A stretch of DNA of 64,000 nt from contig NZ_CP014234.1 of NCBI RefSeq assembly GCF_001553955.1, positions 1,674,001 through 1,738,000 of the forward strand. Direction: 5' to 3'. Below are positions 9,508 to 17,666 of the stretch, piece by piece. The position numbers were made by a program, and so were the translations under genes. The notes under the pieces are model-generated. The model was not told the origin of the DNA. It was given only the letters and a program-made list of their open reading frames with translations, and did no database searches. Source of the DNA: Moraxella osloensis. Its GTDB lineage: Bacteria; Pseudomonadota; Gammaproteobacteria; Pseudomonadales; Moraxellaceae. The stretch's first letter is position 1; each line of letters starts with the position of its first letter.

Positions 9508-11001
9508 TTAGGCATTCGTTAATTGACTACGATAACTGAGTGCCTCTGTCAGATGCGCGGTTTGGATAGCTTCACTGCCTGCCAAGTCTGCAATCGTGCG
9601 GGCGACGCGAAGGACGCGATGATAGCCGCGAGCGGACAGATTCAGCCGACTTTGTGCCATTGCCAAAATACGACTTTCTGCATCGCCAAGCAGCGCAAAT
9701 TGGTCAAGTTCACTGGGGGAGAGTTCATTATTGGCTTTGCCCTGTCTGGCTTGCTGACGCTGATAGGCTTGTATCACCCGCTCACGCACTGCCGCAGAAG
9801 ACTCACCCTTCTGTGCTGACTGCAAATCACTGGCAGGCAGGGCAGGCACGGTAATATGCAAATCAATACGGTCCAGCAAAGGTCCTGATAGCTTTTCTTG
9901 ATAGCGTTTGATTTGCTCAGGTCGACACTGGCAGCGACCTGATTTATCCCCATAGTAGCCACAGGGGCAGGGATTCATCGCTGCTACTAGCTGAAAATTG
10001 GCGGGAAATCGCACTTGAGAGTTGGCACGGCTGATGACAATTTCTTTGTTCTCGATGGGCTGTCTGAGTACCTCAAGTACCTTGCGATCAAACTCTGGAA
10101 TCTCATCCAAAAATAACACCCCCCGATTGGCGAGCGTGATTTCACCAGGTTTGGGGGATGAGCCGCCGCCCACGAGCGCCACTGCTGAGGTGGTATGATG
10201 GACTTGGCGAAAAGGGCGTGTGCCGTAGTCATAATCACTGTTGGCAATCGAGTAAATACTGGCAACTTCGAGCGCTTCATGGTCATTAAGCGGTGGCAAA
10301 ATGGTGGGTAGGCGAGATGCCATCAAGGTTTTGCCTGTCCCCGGTGAACCACAAAACAATAGTGAATGACCACCGGCGGCGGCAATTTCGAGCGCACGAC
10401 GTGCTTGGTGTTGTCCTTTGACATCGGCTAAATCAAGCATGTAATTGGCTGATTGGTAAGATGTCTTATGCTCGGCTTCGCTGAGTGGTTGCTCATTCAT
10501 CAAGTGTTGGCACACGGCTTTGAGGGTATCGGCTTGCAACACCTTCACGCCATCGACTTTGACCGCTTCATCGGCATTGTCTTTGGGAACAATCAAGATG
10601 CGCCGGTCTACCTTGAGTGCCCGTGATACTGCCAACGCCCCAGCAATGCCTCGTAAATCGCCATTGAGCGCCAATTCGCCAATAAATTCGTACTGCGCAA
10701 GCACGGTTTCATCAATTTGCCCGCTGGCTGCCAAGATGCCTATGGCAATCGGCAAATCAAGCCGTGCGCCATCTTTGGGTAAATCCGCGGGCGCAAGGTT
10801 GATGGTCAAACGACGATTGGGAAATTGAAAACCCGAGTTGATAATGGCAGAGCGCACCCTATCTTTACTCTCGCGTACCGCGGCTTCAGGTAAGCCGACC
10901 ATGGTGACTGCGGGCAATCCTTGCGATAAATGTACTTCAACCATCACGCTTGGCGCATTTAAACCTACCACCGAGCGCGTATAGACTTGAGCAAACGACA
11001 T
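9508..11001 (-). CDS. comM: YifB/ComM family Mg-chelatase-like AAA ATPase
   Basis: AAA+ helicase-like ATPase of 497 residues. In Acinetobacter and Vibrio the ComM homologue drives branch migration during integration of transforming DNA. Domains in order: an N-terminal Lon-protease-like fold (MSFAQVYTRSVVGLNAPSV..), Walker A GSPGTGKT near residue 220, Walker B VLFLDEIPEF, sensor and zinc-site motifs (NPCPCGYYGD...CRC), and the C-terminal Mg-chelatase domain. It is convergent with the DUF4385 gene. Naming it comM rather than yifB rests on the family's known role in naturally competent relatives. Confidence 0.93.
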   Translation of the reverse strand: MSFAQVYTRSVVGLNAPSVMVEVHLSQGLPAVTMVGLPEAAVRESKDRVRSAIINSGFQFPNRRLTINLAPADLPKDGARLDLPIAIGILAASGQIDETVLAQYEFIGELALNGDLRGIAGALAVSRALKVDRRILIVPKDNADEAVKVDGVKVLQADTLKAVCQHLMNEQPLSEAEHKTSYQSANYMLDLADVKGQHQARRALEIAAAGGHSLLFCGSPGTGKTLMASRLPTILPPLNDHEALEVASIYSIANSDYDYGTRPFRQVHHTTSAVALVGGGSSPKPGEITLANRGVLFLDEIPEFDRKVLEVLRQPIENKEIVISRANSQVRFPANFQLVAAMNPCPCGYYGDKSGRCQCRPEQIKRYQEKLSGPLLDRIDLHITVPALPASDLQSAQKGESSAAVRERVIQAYQRQQARQGKANNELSPSELDQFALLGDAESRILAMAQSRLNLSARGYHRVLRVARTIADLAGSEAIQTAHLTEALSYRSQLTNA

Positions 11002-11150
11002 TTTTAAAATCCTTTTTCAACCACTTGGCGGCTACCTTGACACAAGACAGGCAGTTTTTTATGGCAGCAATTAGACAATTTTTGATAAAAAACGGCTAAA
11101 TCATAGCATAATTCATCTATTTTCTCATCATCGGCTATCTTTGATGACTA

Positions 11151-11159
11151 TGGTATAAT
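11151..11159 (+). promoter_or_regulatory. Extended -10 promoter element before hemN
   Basis: TGGTATAAT, an extended -10 box, lies 50 bases before the hemN start. No convincing -35 is seen, which extended -10 promoters tolerate. The same nine bases occur before eptA and hemA. Confidence 0.5.
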
Positions 11160-11208
11160 CACAACCAATATTCCGAGAATTTTACGCTACACGCTATACG
11201 AGACTATT

Positions 11209-12687
11209 ATGACAGACCAAACTCGCCCTTTATCTGACAGCGAACTGCCCACTTTTGACCGCCCTGTCGAAATCATCGAAAATCCGTATGCCAATGCCAA
11301 TCGTAACTACACCACCCAAACCCATTTGTTTAATGAAGCTATCATCAATAAATACAACCGCTCAGGTCCCCGTTATACCTCGTACCCAACCGCGCTAGAA
11401 TTTGTCCCGATTGCTGACGGTATGGAAGCCCGCGTTTTGGCAGAAAAAGACCCACGGGTGCCAGTGTCCTTGTATTTTCACATTCCGTTTTGTCGCCACC
11501 TGTGCTATTACTGCGGCTGCAATAAAATCATCACCAAGAAAAACAGTGATTCAGGCGATTATCTTGAGTACTTATTTTCAGAAATTCGGCATAAACGCAG
11601 CTTGATGCAAGGCGACCCTATCGTCGAACAAGTGCATTTTGGCGGCGGCACACCCACCTTTTTGACCGATGATGAACTGGTCAAATTGTGGAACTTTTTG
11701 CAAACCCAATTTACTTTTAGCGATAAACCTACCGCTGATTATTCGATTGAAATTGACCCACGAGAATTGCGCCCGACCACGCTTGAGATATTGCGTGGAC
11801 TTGGGTTTAATCGGGTGAGTTTTGGTGTGCAGGATTTGCAAGAAAAAGTACAAATTGCCGTCAATCGCGTGCAGTCAGAAGAAATGATTCAAGGGGTGAT
11901 GACGGAAGCTCGCCGCCTTGGGTTTCATTCTATCAATATTGACTTGATTTACGGGTTGCCGCACCAAACGGTGGATAGCATGCGCAATACGGTTGAGCGC
12001 ATCATCGATATATCGCCAGACCGTCTATCTGTTTTTAACTATGCCCATTTGCCCGAGCGATTTAAAGGTCAGCGTCAGATTAATGAAGCGGATTTGCCAA
12101 GCCCTGCCGACAAATTGACCATGCTCGGTAATACCATCCATGCGCTGACTGACGCAGGCTATCAATATATCGGCATTGACCACTTTGCCAAGCCTGATGA
12201 TGAGCTGGCGATTGCCCAACGTGAGGGCAAATTGCACCGCAATTTTCAAGGCTATACCACACATGGCAATTGTGATTTACTGGGATTTGGGGTGTCGTCA
12301 ATTAGCCAGATTGGTCTTCATATTTTGCAAAATCCAACGGATTTGAATGATTACCAAAATCTCATCAATGCGGGAAAATTGCCTGCAGTGAAGGTGATTT
12401 CTGCGCGCTTACCTGACTTGCTGCGCCGTTATGTGATTATGAATCTGCTATGCCATGATTATATTGATTTTAAGGATGTGAATGCGCGCTTTAGTATTGA
12501 CCCGATGACCTATTTTATTGATGAAATCCGCCAACTGGGCGAGATGCAAGCGGATAAACTCGTTGATATGGATGCCAAAGGCATTCGGGTGCTACCAAAA
12601 GGGCGACTTTTGGGACGCAATGTAGCGATGGTGTTTGATACTTATTTGGCGAGTAAAGAAGGCAATCGTTTTAGTAAGGTGATTTAA
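11209..12687 (+). CDS. hemN: Oxygen-independent coproporphyrinogen III oxidase
   Basis: Radical-SAM enzyme that decarboxylates coproporphyrinogen III to protoporphyrinogen IX under low oxygen, for haem synthesis. It has 492 residues, somewhat longer than the usual ~455 because of a ~40-residue N-terminal extension before the family start YNRSGPRYTSYPTA. The cluster motif HIPFCRHLCYYCGC (CX3CX2CXC) and the glycine-rich GGGTPTFL are intact, as is the HemN_C domain. hemA, the first step of the pathway, is at 33.6 kb. I searched for an FNR box upstream and found none. Confidence 0.97.
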   Translation: MTDQTRPLSDSELPTFDRPVEIIENPYANANRNYTTQTHLFNEAIINKYNRSGPRYTSYPTALEFVPIADGMEARVLAEKDPRVPVSLYFHIPFCRHLCYYCGCNKIITKKNSDSGDYLEYLFSEIRHKRSLMQGDPIVEQVHFGGGTPTFLTDDELVKLWNFLQTQFTFSDKPTADYSIEIDPRELRPTTLEILRGLGFNRVSFGVQDLQEKVQIAVNRVQSEEMIQGVMTEARRLGFHSINIDLIYGLPHQTVDSMRNTVERIIDISPDRLSVFNYAHLPERFKGQRQINEADLPSPADKLTMLGNTIHALTDAGYQYIGIDHFAKPDDELAIAQREGKLHRNFQGYTTHGNCDLLGFGVSSISQIGLHILQNPTDLNDYQNLINAGKLPAVKVISARLPDLLRRYVIMNLLCHDYIDFKDVNARFSIDPMTYFIDEIRQLGEMQADKLVDMDAKGIRVLPKGRLLGRNVAMVFDTYLASKEGNRFSKVI

Positions 12688-12699
12688 AAGGATTTTAAA

Positions 12700-13167
12700 A
12701 TGTTTTCAAAGTTAAAAATGGTTGGTTTAACGATGGTTTTTGGCTTGTTTGGTTGTCAGCAAAATACGCCTATAGAAAAAGCTGAAATGCCGCCAGCTTC
12801 CACACCAAAACCTGTTGAAATAGGTAAAGAAATTCCCGCTTCAAGAGTAGCGACTTTTGTACGCCCCAAACCAAAACCCAATGAAATTCCTACTTGTATG
12901 ACAGCCGCATTAAGTGGTCGTTTAAAAGTACAAGGTAGTTGTTTGGTAATAGCGAACGGAAACGATTATACCCAACCTATTTTTGAAAAGAGTTCCATAA
13001 ATTGGGATGAAGCCAGTAAAACACTTACTTTTGAAGGTAAAAAGTATAAGGAAGGCGATGAAATTCGTCTTGGAGGCGGTGGTTTACCGACTGATGAAAC
13101 TTATCCAAAAAAAATGAGTATGGGTATACCTGACTGCCCAAACTCTCATTTATTTCTTGTTTGTTGA
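12700..13167 (+). CDS. Predicted lipoprotein, unknown function
   Basis: A 155-residue protein with a lipoprotein signal: a basic start MFSKLKM, a hydrophobic core, and the lipobox LFGC with Cys at residue 19. The mature part begins with a Pro/Lys-rich linker (residues 30-65). It then has a compact domain with four more Cys (TCMTAAL, GSCLV, PDCPNS and the terminal VC), which could form two disulfides in the periplasm. It starts 12 bases after hemN and may be read from the same transcript. Its DNA is more AT-rich than its neighbours and it sits beside toxin-antitoxin debris, which suggests acquisition. I do not recognise the family. Confidence 0.65.
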   Translation: MFSKLKMVGLTMVFGLFGCQQNTPIEKAEMPPASTPKPVEIGKEIPASRVATFVRPKPKPNEIPTCMTAALSGRLKVQGSCLVIANGNDYTQPIFEKSSINWDEASKTLTFEGKKYKEGDEIRLGGGGLPTDETYPKKMSMGIPDCPNSHLFLVC

Positions 13168-13201
13168 TAACAGATTTAAGGAATAAAATTGCAAATCACT
13201 A

Positions 13202-13282
13202 ATCCAAGCCCAACGATTGCCCAAGCCGTTCACCATCAAAGATGATTTTGAGATGACCGAAGAAGAATTTATCAATCTATGA
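13202..13282 (+). pseudogene. Remnant of a type II antitoxin (3' end)
   Basis: A short frame ends KPFTIKDDFEMTEEEFINL and stops at 13280-13282, overlapping the start of a PIN-like toxin remnant by a few bases. This spacing and the acidic tail are typical of the antitoxin half of VapBC-like operons. No start codon or DNA-binding domain remains upstream, so only the tail survives. Confidence 0.5.
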
Positions 13283-13392
13283 AAAAGCCGTCAAAAAAAC
13301 TAAAGCCCATTTTCATCGTTGATACGCATATTTTACTATGGCTTGTTTTTAGTCCGCCGCCAAATTCAGCACGTATCAGCCATTTGGCTTAA
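13279..13392 (+). pseudogene. Remnant of a VapC-like PIN-domain toxin (5' end)
   Basis: Thirty-seven codons begin at an ATG overlapping the antitoxin tail. They read KPIFIVDTHILLWLVFSP, the first strand and catalytic Asp of a PIN-domain ribonuclease. After about residue 26 the homology ends and the frame stops at 13390-13392, just before the methyltransferase gene. The rest of the toxin (about 100 residues) is gone, so this is a deleted toxin-antitoxin locus. Confidence 0.6.
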
Positions 13393-13417
13393 CCCTTCTT
13401 TAATTTTTGGAATAAAC

Positions 13418-14023
13418 ATGCACCAAATCCCCACCGACTTACTCAAAAAATCTGCCTACTGGCGCGAAGACATTCAGTTCAGCCAAGATGTGCTTGGCAA
13501 GCCGTTTCACTTTACCAGCACTTGGGGAATTTTCTCGCCTGAAAAACTTGACGAGGGTAGCCTTATGCTGCTTGACTATATCGAGTTCAAAGACGATGAC
13601 CACTCAATCGACCTAGGCTGTGGCTATGGCGTACTGGGTATGACTGCCGCCCGTGAATGCCCGAACGGACAGCATTTGCTCATCGACAAAGACTTTGTGG
13701 CGGTGGAATATGCCAAACTTAACTGCCAAAAAAATCATTTAGATAACGCCCAAGTTCAGCTATCCAATGGCTTTCGTGATGTTGAAAAAGATAAAAAATT
13801 TAGCCTAGTGATGAGTAACTTACCTGCCAAAGCCAGTAAAGAACAGCATTATCTGTATTTGCTCGATGCCTACAATGCGATGGAAAGTGGCGCACGGTTC
13901 TATGTGGTGACTATCAACGGCTTGCGAGACTTTATGAAACGCTCATTTACCGAAGTGTTTGGTAATTCGGATAAAATCAAACAAGGCAAAACCTATACCA
14001 TCACCATGGCGGTCAAAGACTAA
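13418..14023 (+). CDS. Class I SAM-dependent methyltransferase, RsmC-like
   Basis: A 201-residue methyltransferase of the small (MTS) fold. The SAM-binding glycine motif is DLGCGYGVLGMTAA near residue 65, an acidic residue follows in LLIDKDF, and the catalytic-pocket motif is SNLPAK where RsmC/RlmG enzymes have NPP(F/Y). The closest known role is methylation of 16S rRNA guanine by RsmC-type enzymes, but the protein has only the catalytic half and an altered motif, so the substrate is open. A longer frame from 13319 would run through toxin debris, so I prefer the ATG at 13418. Confidence 0.75.
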   Translation: MHQIPTDLLKKSAYWREDIQFSQDVLGKPFHFTSTWGIFSPEKLDEGSLMLLDYIEFKDDDHSIDLGCGYGVLGMTAARECPNGQHLLIDKDFVAVEYAKLNCQKNHLDNAQVQLSNGFRDVEKDKKFSLVMSNLPAKASKEQHYLYLLDAYNAMESGARFYVVTINGLRDFMKRSFTEVFGNSDKIKQGKTYTITMAVKD

Positions 14024-14033
14024 CGCCCTTTGG

Positions 14034-14666
14034 CTAAATTCTCACCGTTTGGTTTTTTGATTTACTGTAGGCTCGTAACCGGATGTACAGGGTCTTGGTG
14101 ACGGTGGCAACCACCTCATTTTGGTCGTCAACCACCTGTACCTCATAGTTGCGGAACACCGCTTTACCATCTTTTGCTAAGGCTTTTATGGTATCGATTT
14201 CGGTGTCATCAAGGTGAAAATCGGCAAACACATCGCTTTTGCCCGCTTTAACAAAATCAATGCTCGCCGACTTATCCCATACCACGTACTCATTGCCCAA
14301 GGCTTGCATCAACAAAATCATCAAAAATGGGTCGGTCATCGAATACAAACTGCCCCCAAACTGGGTGCCGACGATGTTTTGATTGAGTTTGTTTAACGGT
14401 AAATGCACGCGAATATGGTGGTTGGTGAAATCAAGGCTTTCAACACGGATACCCGCCCCAAAATATGGCGGATAAAAGTTAAAAAACTGCTTTAACAGCT
14501 TGGGGTTATTAAACGGATTAAGGTAGTCTTTGGCTTGGGATTGAAAGGTTTGGCTTAGCTTAGATAGCTTAGATAACTTGGGTAGCTTAGATAGCTTGGA
14601 TAAATTGGATAGCTTAGATAACATGGCAGACTCGTTTTTAACATGAAAAAAAGTAGTGGACAACAC
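14034..14666 (-). CDS. DUF4442 hot-dog-fold protein (thioesterase-like) with KLS-repeat N-terminus
   Basis: A cytoplasmic protein of up to 210 residues. The C-terminal ~150 residues have the DUF4442/YiiD hot-dog thioesterase pattern (FNFYPPYFGAGIRV, HLPLNKLNQNIVGTQFGGSLYSMTDPF, ASIDFVKAG). The substrate is unknown. Before this domain lies a run of Lys-Leu-Ser/Asn-Leu-Ser tripeptides encoded by seven 9-bp repeats (14557-14619). The start is uncertain: GTG at 14666 or ATG at 14624. The repeat segment could form a short amphipathic helix but has no counterpart in the family, so it is probably a slippage product. A TACAAT -10 box lies near 14690. Confidence 0.75.
   Translation of the reverse strand: MLSTTFFHVKNESAMLSKLSNLSKLSKLPKLSKLSKLSQTFQSQAKDYLNPFNNPKLLKQFFNFYPPYFGAGIRVESLDFTNHHIRVHLPLNKLNQNIVGTQFGGSLYSMTDPFLMILLMQALGNEYVVWDKSASIDFVKAGKSDVFADFHLDDTEIDTIKALAKDGKAVFRNYEVQVVDDQNEVVATVTKTLYIRLRAYSKSKNQTVRI
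14557..14619 (-). repeat. Seven 9-bp tandem repeats coding for KLS/NLS tripeptides
   Basis: Units such as AGCTTAGAT, AACTTGGGT, AGCTTGGAT and AAATTGGAT follow each other without gaps. Because 9 is a multiple of 3, changes in copy number keep the DUF4442 reading frame. Confidence 0.85.
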
Positions 14667-14731
14667 GCCATTGGCAAGACAACAATGCTATTGTATGATG
14701 GATACCACTGATAGCAAAGCATGACAAATTA

Positions 14732-15115
14732 ATGGCAAAAGGTAAAGTAAAAAATAACGAAGATGCAGCATTCTGGGAGGCGATTTTGGCGGAAAAAGCG
14801 CCATCGCCACCGTGTGAATTGTGTGGACGTGATGAAGTTGAATTAACCCAGCATCATCTGATTCCCAAATCCCGCCACGACAAAGCCCGTACCAAACGCG
14901 AATTTAGCCGTGATGAAATGAAAAACGACATCGCCATGCTGTGTCCTGCTTGTCATGCGCAGGTGCATGAAGTGTTTAGCAACCAAGAATTATCCAGCTA
15001 CTACCATACGGTTGAGCGGCTAAAAGAACAGACCGAGATGCAAAAATTCATTAACTGGATCAAAAAACGCCCGGCTGGACAAACCATTCGGGTCAAAAGT
15101 GGCAAAGATTTTTAG
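14732..15115 (+). CDS. HNH-type zinc-site protein
   Basis: A 127-residue cytoplasmic protein with an HNH nuclease-like core. A Cys pair CELCGRDE is followed by LTQHHLIPKSRH, which has the paired His of the HNH motif. A second Cys pair, CPACHAQVH, ends with the last His. The two Cys pairs should hold a structural zinc. A short helical C-terminus follows. Stand-alone chromosomal HNH proteins of this small size are common in proteobacteria and their targets are mostly unknown. There are no phage genes nearby. It is divergent from the DUF4442 gene. Confidence 0.75.
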   Translation: MAKGKVKNNEDAAFWEAILAEKAPSPPCELCGRDEVELTQHHLIPKSRHDKARTKREFSRDEMKNDIAMLCPACHAQVHEVFSNQELSSYYHTVERLKEQTEMQKFINWIKKRPAGQTIRVKSGKDF

Positions 15116-15187
15116 TGAATGGATTTTTAGCAGATAGCAGCTAATTGTGCAAGTCTTTTTATGGTGACCATTATACCTTGCCTGCAA

Positions 15188-15211
15188 CTAGGACATAAGC
15201 TAGGACATAAG
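15188..15211. repeat. 12-bp perfect tandem duplication
   Basis: CTAGGACATAAG occurs twice without a gap, in the space between the HNH gene and uvrC. A third, partial unit follows. Confidence 0.8.
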
Positions 15212-15364
15212 CAAGGATATCGCATAATGACTTGTTAGGCGTGTAGTCAATAAAAAAGAGGGTTTTATATCTGGCTGTCGCTGTTAAAGTTTACGCTTAC
15301 TTGCATTGAAAAGTGATTGAATTAACTTAATATAGTATAAAAATCGTGAAATAGTAAACAAGCA

Positions 15365-17242
15365 ATGCCAAAAAACAAAACGCCCAGTATCGACCCTGCA
15401 ACCATTGAAATTGCTGCAGCGACTGCCGACCGCAAAGCGCGATTGGATCACTTGATTAAGCGCCTGCCCAACTTGCCAGGCGTGTACAAAATGCTGGGCA
15501 AAAATGGCGACATCATCTATGTGGGCAAAGCCAAATCGCTCAAAAGCCGCGTCAACAGCTACTTTGCCAAAACCATCGACCACCCCAAAACGCGGGCGCT
15601 GGTGCAACGTATCGACAACATCGAAACCATCATAACCCGCTCTGAGACCGAAGCGCTGCTGCTTGAGCAAAACCTCATCAAGCTGCATCGACCGCCCTAC
15701 AATGTGCTACTGCGTGATGATAAATCCTATCTGTACGTGTTTATCTCAGCGGATAAACCTTATCCAAGACTTGCCTATGGGCGCGGCAAAGGGCAACACC
15801 AAAAAGGCAGATTTTTTGGACCTTTTCCTTCGGCACATGCCGCCAAACAGACCTTATTAATGATGCAAAAAATGTTCATGGTACGCCAATGCACCAATGC
15901 ATTTTTTGCCCAGCGTCAGCGACCTTGCCTAGAGTACCAAATCAAACGCTGTAAAGCGCCGTGTGTCGGGCTGGTATCGCCCGAAGAGTATGCCGATGAC
16001 GTCAACAACACCATTCGATTTTTAAAAGGGGAAGGCACGGATTTGCAAGTCAAATTGGTGGGTAAAATGGAGCAGGCGGCTGAAGACATGAACTTTGAGC
16101 AAGCCGCCTTGTATCGCGACCAACTCTCGATGCTACGCGAAGTACAAGCCAAACAAGCGGTATATACGGTCAAAGGTGAAGCCGATATCATCGCCATCGC
16201 CAGTCAAGCGGGCATTACCTGTGTGCATGTCATGAATGTGCGTAATGGGCAGGTTTTGGGTGGCAACAATTATTTTCCTGATGTGGATAGTGAAAACGAC
16301 ATAGCGGATAACTTGTCTGAGTTTGTCAGCTCGTTTTATTTTCAAGTCAGTGATGATTTGCCCGAAGAGCTGATTATAAGCCATGAGTTGCCCGACCAAA
16401 CCGCGATGACAGAAGCCTTAACTGAAACCTTTGGCAAAAAGGTGACGATAAAAACCAAAGTTCGTGAGCAGCGGAGCGAATGGCTCACCCTTGCCCAAAT
16501 GAATGCCAACAACGCCCTGCAAACCAAATTGGGCGATTATTTGGAAGTTAAATCTCGCTTTAACGCGCTCAATGCGGTATTAAAAGAGGCGCTGCAAGGC
16601 AAATCGCTCGATCGTATCGAATGTTTTGATATCTCCCATACCATGGGTGAAGCCACCATCGCCAGCTGTGTGGTCGCTGACCAAGGCGGGCTACGCAAAC
16701 GCGACTATCGCCAATATGCCATTCATGGCATCACGGGCGGTGACGACTATGCCGCCATGAAGCAAGTATTAAACCGCCGCTATAGCAAACAGCCGCTGCC
16801 AGATTTATTGCTGATTGATGGCGGTAAGGGGCAGCTTAATATGGCAAAAGATGTACTGAGCGAGCTGGGGATTTTAACCCAAACCTTGCTCGTCGGGGTG
16901 GCAAAAGGCGAAGGTCGCAAGGCTGGGCTTGAGGTACTGCATTTTATTGACCGTGAGCCACTCGATTTGCCGGCTGATAGCAAAGCACTGCATTTGATTA
17001 TGCATATCCGTGATGAAGCGCACCGCTTTGCCATTACCGCACACCGCAAAAAACGCGATAAACGCCGCTCAAGCTCGGTGCTAGAAGCCATCCCTGGGTT
17101 GGGAGAAAAACGCCGCCGAGAGTTGCTCAATCATTTTGGCGGCTTGCAGCAGCTGCTTGGCGCATCACAAGATGAAATTGGGCAAGTAAATGGCATTGGT
17201 AAGGTAATGGCCAATACCATTTATAAAGTGTTGCATGGCTGA
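15365..17242 (+). CDS. uvrC: Excinuclease ABC subunit C
   Basis: Nuclease subunit of UvrABC nucleotide excision repair, which cuts both sides of a lesion. It has 625 residues, usual for the family. Domains in order: GIY-YIG nuclease ([27 protein letters not shown], residues ~38-65), a Cys-rich [13 protein letters not shown] motif, a UVR domain binding UvrB ([19 protein letters not shown]), the RNase H-like second nuclease ([26 protein letters not shown]) and C-terminal helix-hairpin-helix repeats ([13 protein letters not shown]). All key residues are present. Confidence 0.98.
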   Translation: MPKNKTPSIDPATIEIAAATADRKARLDHLIKRLPNLPGVYKMLGKNGDIIYVGKAKSLKSRVNSYFAKTIDHPKTRALVQRIDNIETIITRSETEALLLEQNLIKLHRPPYNVLLRDDKSYLYVFISADKPYPRLAYGRGKGQHQKGRFFGPFPSAHAAKQTLLMMQKMFMVRQCTNAFFAQRQRPCLEYQIKRCKAPCVGLVSPEEYADDVNNTIRFLKGEGTDLQVKLVGKMEQAAEDMNFEQAALYRDQLSMLREVQAKQAVYTVKGEADIIAIASQAGITCVHVMNVRNGQVLGGNNYFPDVDSENDIADNLSEFVSSFYFQVSDDLPEELIISHELPDQTAMTEALTETFGKKVTIKTKVREQRSEWLTLAQMNANNALQTKLGDYLEVKSRFNALNAVLKEALQGKSLDRIECFDISHTMGEATIASCVVADQGGLRKRDYRQYAIHGITGGDDYAAMKQVLNRRYSKQPLPDLLLIDGGKGQLNMAKDVLSELGILTQTLLVGVAKGEGRKAGLEVLHFIDREPLDLPADSKALHLIMHIRDEAHRFAITAHRKKRDKRRSSSVLEAIPGLGEKRRRELLNHFGGLQQLLGASQDEIGQVNGIGKVMANTIYKVLHG

Positions 17243-17309
17243 TATTAAATTTTTAGCCGTTTTGGCTGAAATGGGTAGTTAACAATGATAATGACATGGC
17301 ATTGTAACA

Positions 17310-17666
17310 ATGGCAGAAATTTTTTTTAAATCAAGCGCAGCTTCGGATAGCGATACCTGCATGCACTGTGGCGCATGTTGCGCTAACTATCGGGTGTCTT
17401 TTTATTGGGCAGAAGGCGAGACACTCGGTATCCCCGAGCAGATGACGGTCAAAGTCAATGATTTTTATACCTGTATGAAAGGTACCGAAACAAAGCCGGT
17501 CAGATGTATTGCATTAGCGGGCGAAGTTGGTAACTCGGTGGCTTGCCAAATCTATGATAAACGTTCAAGCACCTGCCAATCGGTACAAGTCGGTGACGAG
17601 CAATGTATCAAAGCCCGTCATCATTATGAGTTATCTAACGATATCTTTAGTCAAGTGCCTGTTTAA
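17310..17666 (+). CDS. YkgJ family cysteine-cluster protein
   Basis: A 118-residue protein of the YkgJ/UPF0153 family with the characteristic CMHCGACCANY motif at residues ~17-27 and further Cys at CMKG, RCIAL, ACQIYDKR, TCQSV and QCIKA. The eight-Cys pattern is thought to bind zinc or an iron-sulfur cluster; the function is unknown. The gene ends four bases inside the convergent helical-protein gene. It follows uvrC by 67 bases and could share its transcript. Confidence 0.85.
   Translation: MAEIFFKSSAASDSDTCMHCGACCANYRVSFYWAEGETLGIPEQMTVKVNDFYTCMKGTETKPVRCIALAGEVGNSVACQIYDKRSSTCQSVQVGDEQCIKARHHYELSNDIFSQVPV

Noticed and set aside
11100-11208. FNR box before hemN
   Set aside because: TTTGATGAC occurs, but the second half-site is missing, so there is no credible TTGAT-N4-ATCAA palindrome.
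13319-13417. Longer N-terminus for the RsmC-like methyltransferase
   Set aside because: The extra codons run through the degraded PIN toxin; homology starts at the ATG at 13418.
15230-15364. Promoter of uvrC
   Set aside because: Several TTGAAA/TTGAAT and TATA-like words overlap but none gives a 16-18 base spacing with a good -10, so no site is assigned.
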